Notes: generated from the letters alone by a model not told the origin. A DNA stretch of 64,000 nt from Kallipyga gabonensis (GCF_001286805.1 NZ_CXYV01000002.1:682001-746000), one strand, 5' to 3'; positions 47,583-56,216 are shown, numbered from the stretch's first letter. Numbers and translations are program-made.

Positions 47583-47611
47583 TTGACAAGCCCGGAAATT
47601 TCGCTCATAAT
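47583..47611 (+). promoter_or_regulatory. Promoter of the Crh-like gene
   Basis: TTGACA at 47583-47588, 17 bp, CATAAT at 47606-47611. The spacer repeats 13 bases (cccggaaatttcg) also found in the preceding terminator. Confidence 0.82.
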
Positions 47612-47698
47612 TGGATAAGAAAAGGATTTCCTATATCTTTTTTTGGGGATTGAAACCATAGGGCGTTAAGATCAGTAAATGGGAAAGTGAGGCAGGAT

Positions 47699-47965
47699 AT
47701 GGTAGAAAAAGAGATTAATGTAAATAATGAAATCGGCTTGCAGTCACGGGCAGCTTCTAATTTTGTTTCCACCGCTCAACATTTTATTTCTGATATTTAT
47801 CTGGAAAAGAACAGGATTATTTTTAATGGAAAGTCCATCATGTCCCTTCTTTCCATGTCTCTAAGTGGGGGAGAAAGCGTTTTAGTCCGTTGTGACGGAG
47901 AGGATGAGGAAGAGGCATTGAGTGCGATTGAAAATTATTTGAATACCGGAATCCGAAGGTTTTAA
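47699..47965 (+). CDS. Crh-like HPr-family protein (Gln at position 15)
   Basis: 88 aa, the size and fold pattern of HPr. The phosphotransfer His15 of HPr is Gln here (GLQSRAAS, Q15), so it cannot relay PEP-derived phosphate in the PTS. The regulatory Ser46 is kept in GKSIMSLLS (S46), so an HPr kinase could phosphorylate it. This is exactly the pattern of Bacillus Crh, a CcpA co-effector. A similar job in catabolite control is inference; no hprK or ccpA lies in the window. ATG 47699 is chosen over GTG 47687 by its AGGCAGG site and the fit to HPr numbering. Confidence 0.85.
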   Translation: MVEKEINVNNEIGLQSRAASNFVSTAQHFISDIYLEKNRIIFNGKSIMSLLSMSLSGGESVLVRCDGEDEEEALSAIENYLNTGIRRF

Positions 47966-47976
47966 GGAGAAATGGA

Positions 47977-48038
47977 CAGATCTTTCCCCGGGAGAGTTTT
48001 CGGGGAAAGTTGAAAAGAAGGTCTGCGTTCTTTTTTTG
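47977..48038 (+). terminator. Composite stem-loop terminator after the Crh-like gene
   Basis: Inner CTTTCCCC...GGGGAAAG (47982-48009), outer CAGATC/GGTCTG pairing, then a run of seven Ts. Confidence 0.75.
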
Positions 48039-48051
48039 CCCCATCCTATGA

Positions 48052-48057
48052 TAAAAT
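48052..48057 (+). promoter_or_regulatory. Candidate extended -10 box for cdaA
   Basis: TGA-TAAAAT with no good -35 hexamer, 30 bp before the cdaA start. Confidence 0.4.
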
Positions 48058-48086
48058 AGGTTGATGATATAGAGAGGGGCATAGCA

Positions 48087-48941
48087 ATGGAAATACTGGA
48101 AAAATTCAGACAGCTTATCGTTACCTTTCGCTGGACCGATTTGATTGATATTTTGGTGATTGCTGTCATCATTTATTATATGATTCTTTTTGTGCGGGAG
48201 ACCAGGGCTCTCCAGCTGATTAAAGGTTTTGCTGCTCTTTTACTTTTGGCTCAGCTTTCTGAATGGTTTGATTTATATACCTTGAATTGGCTTTTATCCA
48301 ACTTATTCACCGTTTCTATGGTTTTAATCATTGTAGTGTTCCAACCGGAGCTCCGGCGGGTCTTTGAACGTTTGGGCCGATCTCAACGCTGGGTTTCTTT
48401 TTTCATGAACACGGATGATTCGCAGAATTTGGACCAGGTTGACGAAATTGTTCGTGCTTCCTCCTCCCTTGCCCGTCAAAAAATCGGTGCCTTAATGGTC
48501 ATTGAAGGGCGAGTAGGTCTATCCGATTTATTGGAATCCGGAACAGAGATCGATGGGCAGGTAACAGCCGAACTTTTAATTAACATTTTTATTCCTAATA
48601 CGCCCCTCCATGATGGTGCCGTCGTTATTCGTAATGATCGGGTCCGTGCAGCCGGAGTCTTCCTCCCTCTGACGCAAAATAACTCTTTGAGCAAGGAGCT
48701 GGGGACTCGTCACCGGGCTGCACTGGGTATTACGGAGAAATCCGATGCCCTTGTTGTGGTCGTTTCTGAGGAGACCGGCTTGATCTCCGTCTGCCAGGAG
48801 GGCGAAATCGCCCGCCGTTTGGACGAAGACAGCTTGCGTACCCGTCTCAAGGACTTCTTTATCAAGGGCTCCAATATCAACAATATAGCCGGCCTGATCG
48901 AAAGCAGGAGGGAGGCTTCTCATGAAGAATCTCAAGAATAA
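48087..48941 (+). CDS. cdaA: Membrane diadenylate cyclase CdaA (c-di-AMP synthase)
   Basis: 284 aa. Three N-terminal membrane helices (about 15-85) precede the DisA_N cyclase domain, with the catalytic motifs DGA (LHDGAVVI, near 175) and RHR (GTRHRAA, near 209). It joins two ATP into c-di-AMP, which controls potassium and osmolyte transport and is essential in many Firmicutes. It overlaps the regulator gene cdaR by 20 nt. The usual third gene, glmM, does not follow. GAGAGGGG precedes the start. Confidence 0.96.
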   Translation: MEILEKFRQLIVTFRWTDLIDILVIAVIIYYMILFVRETRALQLIKGFAALLLLAQLSEWFDLYTLNWLLSNLFTVSMVLIIVVFQPELRRVFERLGRSQRWVSFFMNTDDSQNLDQVDEIVRASSSLARQKIGALMVIEGRVGLSDLLESGTEIDGQVTAELLINIFIPNTPLHDGAVVIRNDRVRAAGVFLPLTQNNSLSKELGTRHRAALGITEKSDALVVVVSEETGLISVCQEGEIARRLDEDSLRTRLKDFFIKGSNINNIAGLIESRREASHEESQE

Positions 48942-50142
48942 TTTAGGGCTGAAAATCATCTCTCTCCTGGCCGCCTTCTTTCTTTGGTCCTACGTGGTTG
49001 CCGGGGTGAATCCCACTCAGAAATTAACCATCTCCAATATTCCCGTTAACATCGTCAACAAGGAGAAGTTAGCTCAGAAGGATTTGGAGGTCATGACGAT
49101 GGAACCGGAGAAAACGTCCGTGTCTGTTTCCGGGAAGAGGCAGGCCCTTGGAACAATCCGACCCGGTGATATTCGAGCGTCTATCGATGTCGAAGGGCTG
49201 GAGGAAGGGGTTCATTCTCTTCCTGTCCGTTTTGACCTGCCCAATAATGTCCTTCTGAATCCGGATGCCTCATCAGGACAGGTGAGCGTTAAAATTGAGA
49301 AAATCATTGACCAATCCCTTCCTGTACAGGTAGATACCACCGGTGAAGTGGAAGATAATTATGTAGTGGAGAAAATCACCGCCAGCCCCAACAAAATCCC
49401 TTGTACAGGTACTCGTTCCCGTATTGAACGAATTGCAGGCCTTCGCACCTTCATTGATATTTCTTCTCTTTCTTCAGACTCCTCCATTTCCGCTAAAGTA
49501 GTTCCGGTTGATGGAGATGGTCAGGAAGTGGAAGGCGTATATCTCTCTCTTTCAGAGGTAAAGGTCTCCATCCTCATCAGTAAACAAAAGCTTCTTCCGG
49601 TAGAACTTGTTTTCGAAGGAAAGAGCCCGGAGGGCCATAGAATTAAAGAGACGAAAGTGGATCCTCATGAAATCCTGGTCAAGGGTGCTCCCGATCAGAT
49701 TAATCAACTGACTGTCCTGAAGACCAAGCCCCTGGAGAGAGAGAAGATTACGCAATCCGGACTTTATCCTCTCAAGTTGGATCTTCCTGAAGGAATCAAA
49801 TTAGCTGATGATAATCAATCCATTTCCGCTGATATTACGGTGGAGACGAAAGAAAAGAAGACCATCACCCTTCCTCTTGATAAAGCTACTTTTCCGGGTC
49901 TCCCGGACAACCTCCAAGCTCAGGTCAAGGAAGATAAACTCCAAGTGACCCTTGAAGGTTATCCTGAGGATCTGAACAAATTGGAGGAAGAAAATTTGTC
50001 CATCGCTGTTCCCGTAACCTCCTCCAGGTGGCTGGTCGAAAGCTCTCCCTTGACCCTCCCTGTCCAGATCTCTCCTCCGGGAGAGATCACGGTAAAGGAG
50101 ATTCGTCCCAAGGAGGTCCAGGTCGTCATCCGAAGAAAATAA
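48922..50142 (+). CDS. cdaR: CdaA regulatory protein CdaR (YbbR domains)
   Basis: 406 aa. One N-terminal membrane helix (KIISLLAAFFLWSYVVAGVNP, about 10-30) anchors a chain of extracytoplasmic YbbR repeats (about 35-405), each about 80-90 residues. In Bacillus and Listeria CdaR modulates CdaA from outside the membrane. Translational coupling to cdaA through a 20-nt overlap fits that pairing. Confidence 0.92.
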   Translation: MKNLKNNLGLKIISLLAAFFLWSYVVAGVNPTQKLTISNIPVNIVNKEKLAQKDLEVMTMEPEKTSVSVSGKRQALGTIRPGDIRASIDVEGLEEGVHSLPVRFDLPNNVLLNPDASSGQVSVKIEKIIDQSLPVQVDTTGEVEDNYVVEKITASPNKIPCTGTRSRIERIAGLRTFIDISSLSSDSSISAKVVPVDGDGQEVEGVYLSLSEVKVSILISKQKLLPVELVFEGKSPEGHRIKETKVDPHEILVKGAPDQINQLTVLKTKPLEREKITQSGLYPLKLDLPEGIKLADDNQSISADITVETKEKKTITLPLDKATFPGLPDNLQAQVKEDKLQVTLEGYPEDLNKLEEENLSIAVPVTSSRWLVESSPLTLPVQISPPGEITVKEIRPKEVQVVIRRK

Positions 50143-50179
50143 AACCTGTGCTCGGGAAAAGTCTCCGGATTTTTCAACA

Positions 50180-50231
50180 AAAAAAGCCCCTTCTTCGAAT
50201 GATCGAAGAGAGGGGCTTTATCTTTTTTTCA
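50180..50231 (+). terminator. Bidirectional terminator between cdaR and the LiaF-like gene
   Basis: AAAGCCCC..CTTCG-aatgat-CGAAG..GGGGCTTT, with A-run before and T-run after. Confidence 0.9.
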
Positions 50232-50239
50232 CCAGTGAA

Positions 50240-51052
50240 TTATATAATTTTCAGACTGCCCATAAATTCGCGGGAATGGATAATCAGGGTTGTTTCCGGT
50301 TCCACTTGATCCTTGAGTTCTTGTGCTGAATAGAAGTGCTTATTATTCACAATAACATGCCAGTCAGCCGGTAATTGAAGGGTGACGCTGGAAAAATTAA
50401 TCTGTATATCCATGAATATTTCACTATCCAAGGGCCATACATTTTTCAAATCCAAGGTGACATCGGAGAAAGAAGCTTCAACCTGGCCACCGGAGAAGGT
50501 ATCCGACCGGTAGACCTTGGTATCGTTGGTAAAGATAAAGCGATCATTCAAAACGTCTTTATTCTCAAAGAAGTTAGCTTGTTTGGAGTGGCTGCCGACC
50601 TGTCGACGATGACCGGGGTCGGTATTCTCTTCTTCGCCGACAAAGGAGTCTTCCTCGTTTTGAAAAGATCTTGTCTGATTTTCTGCACCGTCCTCCTCGT
50701 TTTTTACTTTTGTCTTGGAAAAGGCCTGTGCCTGGCGGTTTCTAAAGGCTTCCTTCTCCTGCCGGTCGTCGACAATAATCTTAATGCCGATAAGAACCAG
50801 GCCCATGGCCAAAAGAATGACAAAGGCGGATCCCTGGATGTAACCTAATTTCTGCAATTGGAAGAGGATACCGGATACAATGATCGCAGCGGATAAAACC
50901 CGACTTCCTTTTTTGGAAAACAAGCGGTAGACCCCATAGATAACGACGAGGACAGGCCAATAAAGGCCAAAAAAGGTCCAAAAACTCTGATTGAACAATT
51001 GGGTCAAAATAATAATAAGGCCTAAGGCCAGAAGGAGGATACCAAAGAGCAT
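50240..51052 (-). CDS. LiaF-like membrane protein (envelope stress family)
   Basis: 270 aa. Four short N-terminal membrane helices (about 1-90), a charged linker (about 92-165, EKEAFRNRQ...EEENTDPGHRR) and a C-terminal beta-rich domain (about 165-265, QVEASFSDVTLDL and INFSSVTLQLPADWHVIV) of the LiaF/DUF2154 kind. Members of that family restrain LiaRS envelope-stress signalling; no liaRS pair is in the window, so the partner is unknown. AAAGGA precedes the start. Confidence 0.8.
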   Translation of the reverse strand: MLFGILLLALGLIIILTQLFNQSFWTFFGLYWPVLVVIYGVYRLFSKKGSRVLSAAIIVSGILFQLQKLGYIQGSAFVILLAMGLVLIGIKIIVDDRQEKEAFRNRQAQAFSKTKVKNEEDGAENQTRSFQNEEDSFVGEEENTDPGHRRQVGSHSKQANFFENKDVLNDRFIFTNDTKVYRSDTFSGGQVEASFSDVTLDLKNVWPLDSEIFMDIQINFSSVTLQLPADWHVIVNNKHFYSAQELKDQVEPETTLIIHSREFMGSLKII

Positions 51053-51231
51053 GATTAGTCCTTTCTATTTTTTCAACGAACATGGCAGATTCGTTGTTGC
51101 TTATTGAACGATTGTACTATAAAGAAGGACTTTGTTTCTATTATGTATTAAAGAGATCCGGCAACTTCTATTACAATCCCGGAAATAGGGCCAGGTGAGC
51201 GGTTGGATACGTGGCTTTGACTAATCTGTGA

Positions 51232-51237
51232 TAAAAT
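51232..51237 (+). promoter_or_regulatory. Candidate extended -10 box for gltX
   Basis: TGA-TAAAAT, about 110 bp before gltX; the same 9-mer occurs before cdaA. A clear -35 is not seen. Confidence 0.4.
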
Positions 51238-51259
51238 GACCTAGATGATAGAAAAGACT

Positions 51260-51314
51260 CCTTTCCCTCCAAGCCTTGGTCAAAAACATCTTTAACCAAG
51301 TTGGCCGGGAAGGG
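51260..51314 (+). other. Structured leader hairpin before gltX
   Basis: Three stacked stems: CCTTTCCC/GGGAAGGG (one wobble), CCAA/TTGG and CTTGGT/ACCAAG, around a ~14-nt loop. No T-run follows and no T-box sequence was found. It ends 18-20 nt before the gltX ribosome binding site. Confidence 0.6.
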
Positions 51315-51342
51315 TCAGTAGGTATAGATAAAAGGAGGCATT

Positions 51343-52821
51343 ATGGACCAGCCCGTTTTGCGGTTTGCTCCTTCTCCCACCGGCTATCTCCATATCGGTG
51401 GCCTGCGGACCGCTTTATTTAATTATTTGTATGCCCGCCACCATGGCGGGACCTTTACCCTTCGGATTGAGGATACCGACCGGACACGTTATGTCGAGGG
51501 AGCTTTAGAAAACCTGATTGATATCCTGAAGTGGTCCGGTTTGGACTACGATGAAGGTCCCAAAATGACTGCCGGAGGTGAAGTAGTAGAGGAAGGGGGC
51601 CGAGGACCCTACATCCAATCAGACCGGGTCAAGGAAGGAATTTACGACCGCTATATTAACCAGCTTCTGGAAGAGGGGAAGGCCTATTACTGCTTCTGCT
51701 CCAGGGAGCGGATTGACCGGGTAAGGGAAGCACAGAAGGAGGCCGGAGAGACCCCTCGCTATGATGGCCACTGCCGGAAGTACAGTTTGGAAGAAGCCCG
51801 GGAAAAAGTGGCAGCCGGAGAGGACTATGTTGTCCGCCTGAAGTTGCCGGAAAACCAGGACATTACCTTCCATGACGCCATCAAAGGAGACATCACCATC
51901 AACACCGATGAGATGGATGACCAGGTCCTGATCAAGTCTGACGGATTTCCTACTTACCACTTTGCCGTTGTTGTCGATGACCACCTTATGGGAGTCACCC
52001 ATGTTGTCCGGGGGGAGGAGTGGATTTCTTCCACCCCCAAGCACGTCTTCCTCTACCGGTCATTGGGTTGGAAAGCCCCTGAATATGTCCACCTGCCGAC
52101 CGTCCTTGGCAATGACCACAAGAAACTTTCCAAACGGCAGGGCGACGTGGCGGTTGAGCAGTTCCGTGATAAGGGTTACCTTCCTGAAGCCCTGATCAAC
52201 TACATCGCCCTTTTAGGTTGGTCACCAAAATCCAACCAGGAAGTCCTCTCTATGGAAGAACTCATCAAAGAATTTGATTTCGACCGGATTTCCAACACCG
52301 GGGCCATCTTCGATACCAAGAAACTCAACTGGTTCAACCAGGAATATATTAAAAAAATGTCATCTGAAGACTTAATCGACCGAGTGGGGCAGAGCCTGAA
52401 GAAGGCCGGTCTTGTGGATGAGACCACTGACCCGGAAAAAATTGCCCTGACTGCAGAAACCTATGGCAATAGGATTGAATACTTCGACCAGGTGCCTGAA
52501 ATGACCCGCCATCTTTTCTGCTCAACAGAAGAAGTCATTTATGAGGAGGATGCGGTGGAGGCCATCCGGTCGGAATCCGGAAAAATTGTTCTTCCTCTTT
52601 TTGAAGACAAGGTTTGCCAGGCCTCATCTTTTGACCGGGACTTTGCCGGCTCCCTGGTTAAGTCCATTCAAAAGGAGACGGGAATCAAGGGTAAGGACCT
52701 CTGGTGGCCGGTCCGGGCAAGCGTAGTCGGCTCCACCTCGGGACCGGATTTCACCAACACCCTCCTTATCCTGGGTAAGAAAGAAGTTTTGGGCCGTTTG
52801 GAACGAGCTAAGACTCTGTGA
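51343..52821 (+). CDS. gltX: Glutamate--tRNA ligase
   Basis: 492 aa class I synthetase. The HIGH motif appears in APSPTGYLHIGGLRTAL (about 8-24), and KLSKRQGD (about 265) is the KMSKS equivalent. The C-terminal helical anticodon-binding part completes the normal length. AAAGGAGG precedes ATG 51343. Next to cysS, as in Bacillus, but without cysE between them. Confidence 0.97.
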   Translation: MDQPVLRFAPSPTGYLHIGGLRTALFNYLYARHHGGTFTLRIEDTDRTRYVEGALENLIDILKWSGLDYDEGPKMTAGGEVVEEGGRGPYIQSDRVKEGIYDRYINQLLEEGKAYYCFCSRERIDRVREAQKEAGETPRYDGHCRKYSLEEAREKVAAGEDYVVRLKLPENQDITFHDAIKGDITINTDEMDDQVLIKSDGFPTYHFAVVVDDHLMGVTHVVRGEEWISSTPKHVFLYRSLGWKAPEYVHLPTVLGNDHKKLSKRQGDVAVEQFRDKGYLPEALINYIALLGWSPKSNQEVLSMEELIKEFDFDRISNTGAIFDTKKLNWFNQEYIKKMSSEDLIDRVGQSLKKAGLVDETTDPEKIALTAETYGNRIEYFDQVPEMTRHLFCSTEEVIYEEDAVEAIRSESGKIVLPLFEDKVCQASSFDRDFAGSLVKSIQKETGIKGKDLWWPVRASVVGSTSGPDFTNTLLILGKKEVLGRLERAKTL

Positions 52822-52837
52822 AGGCGAGGATAATACG

Positions 52838-54256
52838 ATGAAGATTTTTAATACACTGACAAGAAAAAAAGAGGATTTCATCCCTCAGGAAGAGGGAAAG
52901 GTCAGGATGTATGTATGCGGACCGACAGTCTACGATTATATCCACATCGGCAATGCTCGTCCCCTGGTGGTTTTTGACACCTTCCACCGCTACCTGAAAT
53001 TCAAGGGCTATGATGTGGACTATGTCGTCAACTTCACGGACATCGACGATAAGATCATCAACCGGGCCAATGAAGAAGGAGTTCCTTTTACCGACATCAC
53101 CGAAAAATACATTCAGGTTTTCATGAACCATGCCCACTCCCTCAACCTTCTGGAAGAGGAAACCAACCATCCCCGATGCAGCCAACATATTGATGAAATC
53201 ATTGATTTTGTCCAGGGGCTGATGGACAAGGGGGCGGCTTATGAAGCGGAGGATGCCGTCTATTTCGATGTCTCCTCCTATGCCCATTACGGAGAGCTGT
53301 CCGGGAAAAAAGTGGAGGAACTCCGGTCAGGTGCCCGGATTTCCGTCAACGAGGCCAAAGAAGATCCCGTGGACTTTGCCCTCTGGAAGAAACAAAAGGA
53401 TCCCAGCGAACCGGCCTGGGACTCCCCTTGGGGACCGGGCCGGCCGGGTTGGCACATTGAATGCTCGGTCATGTCCCAGTCCCTCCTGGGGACCACACTG
53501 GATATTCATGCGGGTGGTTCCGACCTGGAATTTCCCCACCATGAAAATGAGCGGGCCCAATCCGAATCCCTCCATGATCAGACCTTTGCCAAGTACTGGA
53601 TGCACAACGGGATGATCACCGTCTCCAATGCCCAGGGTCAGGCGGAAAAGATGTCCAAGTCCCTGGGGAATTTCTTCCGCTTAATTGATGTGGAGAAGGA
53701 ATATGACCTCATCGTCGTCCGGATCTGGCTCCTGTCCACCCAGTACCGAGCCCCCATCAACTTCTCCCGGGAGGTCATGGACCAGGCCCAGGCTAACTAT
53801 AACCGGCTCATGAATGCTAAACACGAGATGGAGCGTTACCTGGACCATGCACCCGAAAGGGAAATGACGGAAGAAGAGATAGGGATTATCGACCGGGTCA
53901 TGAGCCTCAAGGAGGACTTCACTCGGGCCATGGATGATGACCTCAATACTGCTGATGGTCTGACCGCCCTCTATGAGATCTCTAAGATCGGGAACGGCCG
54001 GCTTTCGGAAGCCAATGCCAAGGCGGCAGTGCAGGGAGTCCTGGATATCTATCTGGAGCTTTTGGGTGTGATGGGGATTGCGGATAAGAGCAAAGAGGAA
54101 GTCCTGGACGAGGACATTGACCGCCTGATCCAAGAGCGGGAAGAAGCCAGAAAGAATAAGGACTACAGCCGGGCTGATGAGATCAGAGACCTCCTTCAAG
54201 CGCAGGGCATCGTCCTGAAAGACACCTCCACCGGTGTGGTATGGGAGAGAAAATAA
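52838..54256 (+). CDS. cysS: Cysteine--tRNA ligase
   Basis: 472 aa class I synthetase. The zinc-binding and HIGH region YVCGPTVYDYIHIGNARP lies at about 24-41; a further zinc site around WHIECSVMSQ (about 205) and HHENERAQSE; KMSKSLGNFF at about 273. The C-terminal DALR-type domain is normal. 16 nt after gltX; the rlmB start is 1 nt past its stop. Confidence 0.97.
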   Translation: MKIFNTLTRKKEDFIPQEEGKVRMYVCGPTVYDYIHIGNARPLVVFDTFHRYLKFKGYDVDYVVNFTDIDDKIINRANEEGVPFTDITEKYIQVFMNHAHSLNLLEEETNHPRCSQHIDEIIDFVQGLMDKGAAYEAEDAVYFDVSSYAHYGELSGKKVEELRSGARISVNEAKEDPVDFALWKKQKDPSEPAWDSPWGPGRPGWHIECSVMSQSLLGTTLDIHAGGSDLEFPHHENERAQSESLHDQTFAKYWMHNGMITVSNAQGQAEKMSKSLGNFFRLIDVEKEYDLIVVRIWLLSTQYRAPINFSREVMDQAQANYNRLMNAKHEMERYLDHAPEREMTEEEIGIIDRVMSLKEDFTRAMDDDLNTADGLTALYEISKIGNGRLSEANAKAAVQGVLDIYLELLGVMGIADKSKEEVLDEDIDRLIQEREEARKNKDYSRADEIRDLLQAQGIVLKDTSTGVVWERK

Positions 54257-54257
54257 T

Positions 54258-54998
54258 ATGGATGACTACATTTTTGGCCGCCGGCCGGTCATGGAGTACT
54301 TGAAATCCGGCCGTCAACCCGAGAAGGTCTACCTGGCTAAGGGGGAGAAAAAGGGTTCCATCAACCAAATTATCCACCTGGTCAAACAGACGGATGCGGT
54401 CATCGTGGAAGTGGATCGGGACAAGCTGGATACCATGACCGGGGGACAGAACCACCAGGGGGTGGCCATCCTGGCCTCGGACTTCACCTATTCCAGCCTG
54501 GAAGAGATTTTGGCGGCAGCCAAGGAGGCGGGCCATCCTCCCTTCCTGGTCATGTTGGATGAAATTACTGATCCCCATAACCTGGGGGCCATCATCCGGA
54601 CGGCTGAATGCTGCGGGGTGGACGGAGTTATCATCCCAAAAAGACGGTCAGCCACTGTCACCTCCACGGTTCGGCGGACCTCCTCCGGAGCTACGGCCTA
54701 CCAGAAAATCTGTAAGGTGACCAACATCAATCAAACCATTGACCGTCTAAAGGAAGAAAATATTTGGGTGTATGGGGCGGCAGGGGAGGCGAAGCAATCC
54801 CTTTGGTCCACGGACTTTTCCGGAGGTTGCTGCCTGGTCATCGGAAATGAAGGGGAGGGTCTTGCCCGCTTAACGCGGGACAAGTGCGATGTTCTGGTTT
54901 CCATCCCCATGGTGGGGAAGATTGACTCGCTCAACGCCTCGGCGTCGGCTGCAGTCCTGATGTATGAAGTACTTCGGGGGCGGATCCGGGGGAAGTAG
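54258..54998 (+). CDS. rlmB: 23S rRNA (guanosine-2'-O-)-methyltransferase RlmB
   Basis: 246 aa SPOUT methyltransferase that modifies G2251 of 23S rRNA (E. coli number). An N-terminal rRNA-binding domain (YIFGRRPVMEYLK) is followed by the three SpoU motifs: LDEITDPHNLGAIIRTAE, CLVIGNEGEGLAR and IPMVGKIDSLNASASAAV. ATG 54258 directly follows the cysS stop; the earlier in-frame GTG lies in cysS. In Bacillus mrnC lies between cysS and this gene; it is absent here. Confidence 0.94.
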   Translation: MDDYIFGRRPVMEYLKSGRQPEKVYLAKGEKKGSINQIIHLVKQTDAVIVEVDRDKLDTMTGGQNHQGVAILASDFTYSSLEEILAAAKEAGHPPFLVMLDEITDPHNLGAIIRTAECCGVDGVIIPKRRSATVTSTVRRTSSGATAYQKICKVTNINQTIDRLKEENIWVYGAAGEAKQSLWSTDFSGGCCLVIGNEGEGLARLTRDKCDVLVSIPMVGKIDSLNASASAAVLMYEVLRGRIRGK

Positions 54999-55010
54999 AG
55001 GAGGGGTAGG

Positions 55011-56216
55011 ATGAATCGAACGACATTCAAGGAGAAAAGCTCGGAATGGCAGGCACCCTTTTTTGTGGTGGACCGGGAGCCCATCCTGGTTCGCCTTTCG
55101 GTCAATGCCAAAGGTCTTGATTCCCTTGATCTGCCAGGAGTTTACATTGCAGTGGACGGTTTTTTCCGTCTCCTTCGCGATGTCGACGTAAGCTCTTACC
55201 GCCATAGTCTTGGCCGGGAAGGTCTGGCTTTTTTCGTTGAAGTCAATGACTCCCGTTCGGCCATCCGAGCCTATCTCAACAATCTTAAACGCTATCATTT
55301 CCTGGGTTTAGCCTGGAACTTCACCATCATCGAAGGCTCCAGGCTGACCGCCATTACCGGGGACCCCGGAAGATCCCGTCCCCTAACCGGAAGTGAACTG
55401 GAAGACTTGGCCATGACCCATCTTTCTATGGGCTCCCGTCCCCTTCGTTACTCCCGCTATTTCCTTTACTCGGCCCTGGCTCCTTTTATCCGTAAGAGGG
55501 GCTATGGAACCTGCCTCATGGACAGGGAGGACGCCAAGGGAAGGGAGAATTTTTACATGGTCCTTAAAGGGCTTGATGTTCTTCGCCGGGCCTACCAGTC
55601 CATTGATTTTTCCGGGATGACTTCCTTGACCGACCTCCGCTCTCGCGGAAAGCTCCTCCAGAAAGCTCTGGCTGACATGACAGGTCTTACCGGCTTCATG
55701 AAAGGGATCCTCTTTCAAAGCCTCATTTTTGCCTGGGTCTACGAGCAAAAAACGCCTTTTGCCGAAATCCCTTCCAGAATTCAGGACCTCTGCCAGGACT
55801 TGGATCGGGATTTCGACCTGGATGTCCGGTCTCCAGGTGTGGAAGCCTTTCGATGCCATGGCGTTGGAGGGATTCGGGCCCTGGCCATGGATGGCTTCCG
55901 TCCGCTCATCGACCGGGTTTTACCCATGCATGATATTCGAAAGAACCTGGACGACTTGTCCCTTTTTCTCCTGGCGAACACCGTAGATACGACCACCCTC
56001 GCTGACCTATCCATGTCAGACTATGCCGGTCTCCAGCAGCTTGCCCGACGGGCCATCTATCCGGGAGATACGGACAGGGAGGCCATGGATGAGTTTTTCT
56101 ATAAAAGAGGACTGGTGACCAACGGCATCCGGGACCTGGTCATGACGACCCAGCTTCTCGCCCTGATTAGGCAAGAGGAGGGGGAAGAAGGGGATAATCT
56201 TCCTTCCCAAGAGTGA
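55011..56216 (+). CDS. Divergent CitX/CitG-like (citrate lyase prosthetic-group enzyme-like) protein
   Basis: 401 aa. Residues about 25-140 resemble CitX in outline, for example HFLGLAWNFTIIEG where CitX has HPLGRLFDIDV. Residues about 145-375 resemble CitG: TCLMDREDAKGRENF, TGLTGFMKGILFQS at 224-237, HGVGGIRALAMDGF at 283-296 and LFLLANTVDTTTLADL near 318. CitG makes the triphosphoribosyl-dephospho-CoA precursor and CitX attaches it to the acyl carrier of citrate lyase. Here the strictly conserved GGVNTHKG of CitG is reduced to TGLTGFMKG, and the CitX cysteines are not seen. No citrate or malonate lyase gene is nearby. It may be inactive or have a new substrate. GGAGGGG precedes ATG 55011. 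Confidence 0.55.
   Translation: MNRTTFKEKSSEWQAPFFVVDREPILVRLSVNAKGLDSLDLPGVYIAVDGFFRLLRDVDVSSYRHSLGREGLAFFVEVNDSRSAIRAYLNNLKRYHFLGLAWNFTIIEGSRLTAITGDPGRSRPLTGSELEDLAMTHLSMGSRPLRYSRYFLYSALAPFIRKRGYGTCLMDREDAKGRENFYMVLKGLDVLRRAYQSIDFSGMTSLTDLRSRGKLLQKALADMTGLTGFMKGILFQSLIFAWVYEQKTPFAEIPSRIQDLCQDLDRDFDLDVRSPGVEAFRCHGVGGIRALAMDGFRPLIDRVLPMHDIRKNLDDLSLFLLANTVDTTTLADLSMSDYAGLQQLARRAIYPGDTDREAMDEFFYKRGLVTNGIRDLVMTTQLLALIRQEEGEEGDNLPSQE

Noticed and set aside
51053-51342. T-box riboswitch before gltX
   Set aside because: No AGGGTGGNACCGCG-like T-box sequence or specifier loop was found; only a simple stacked hairpin.
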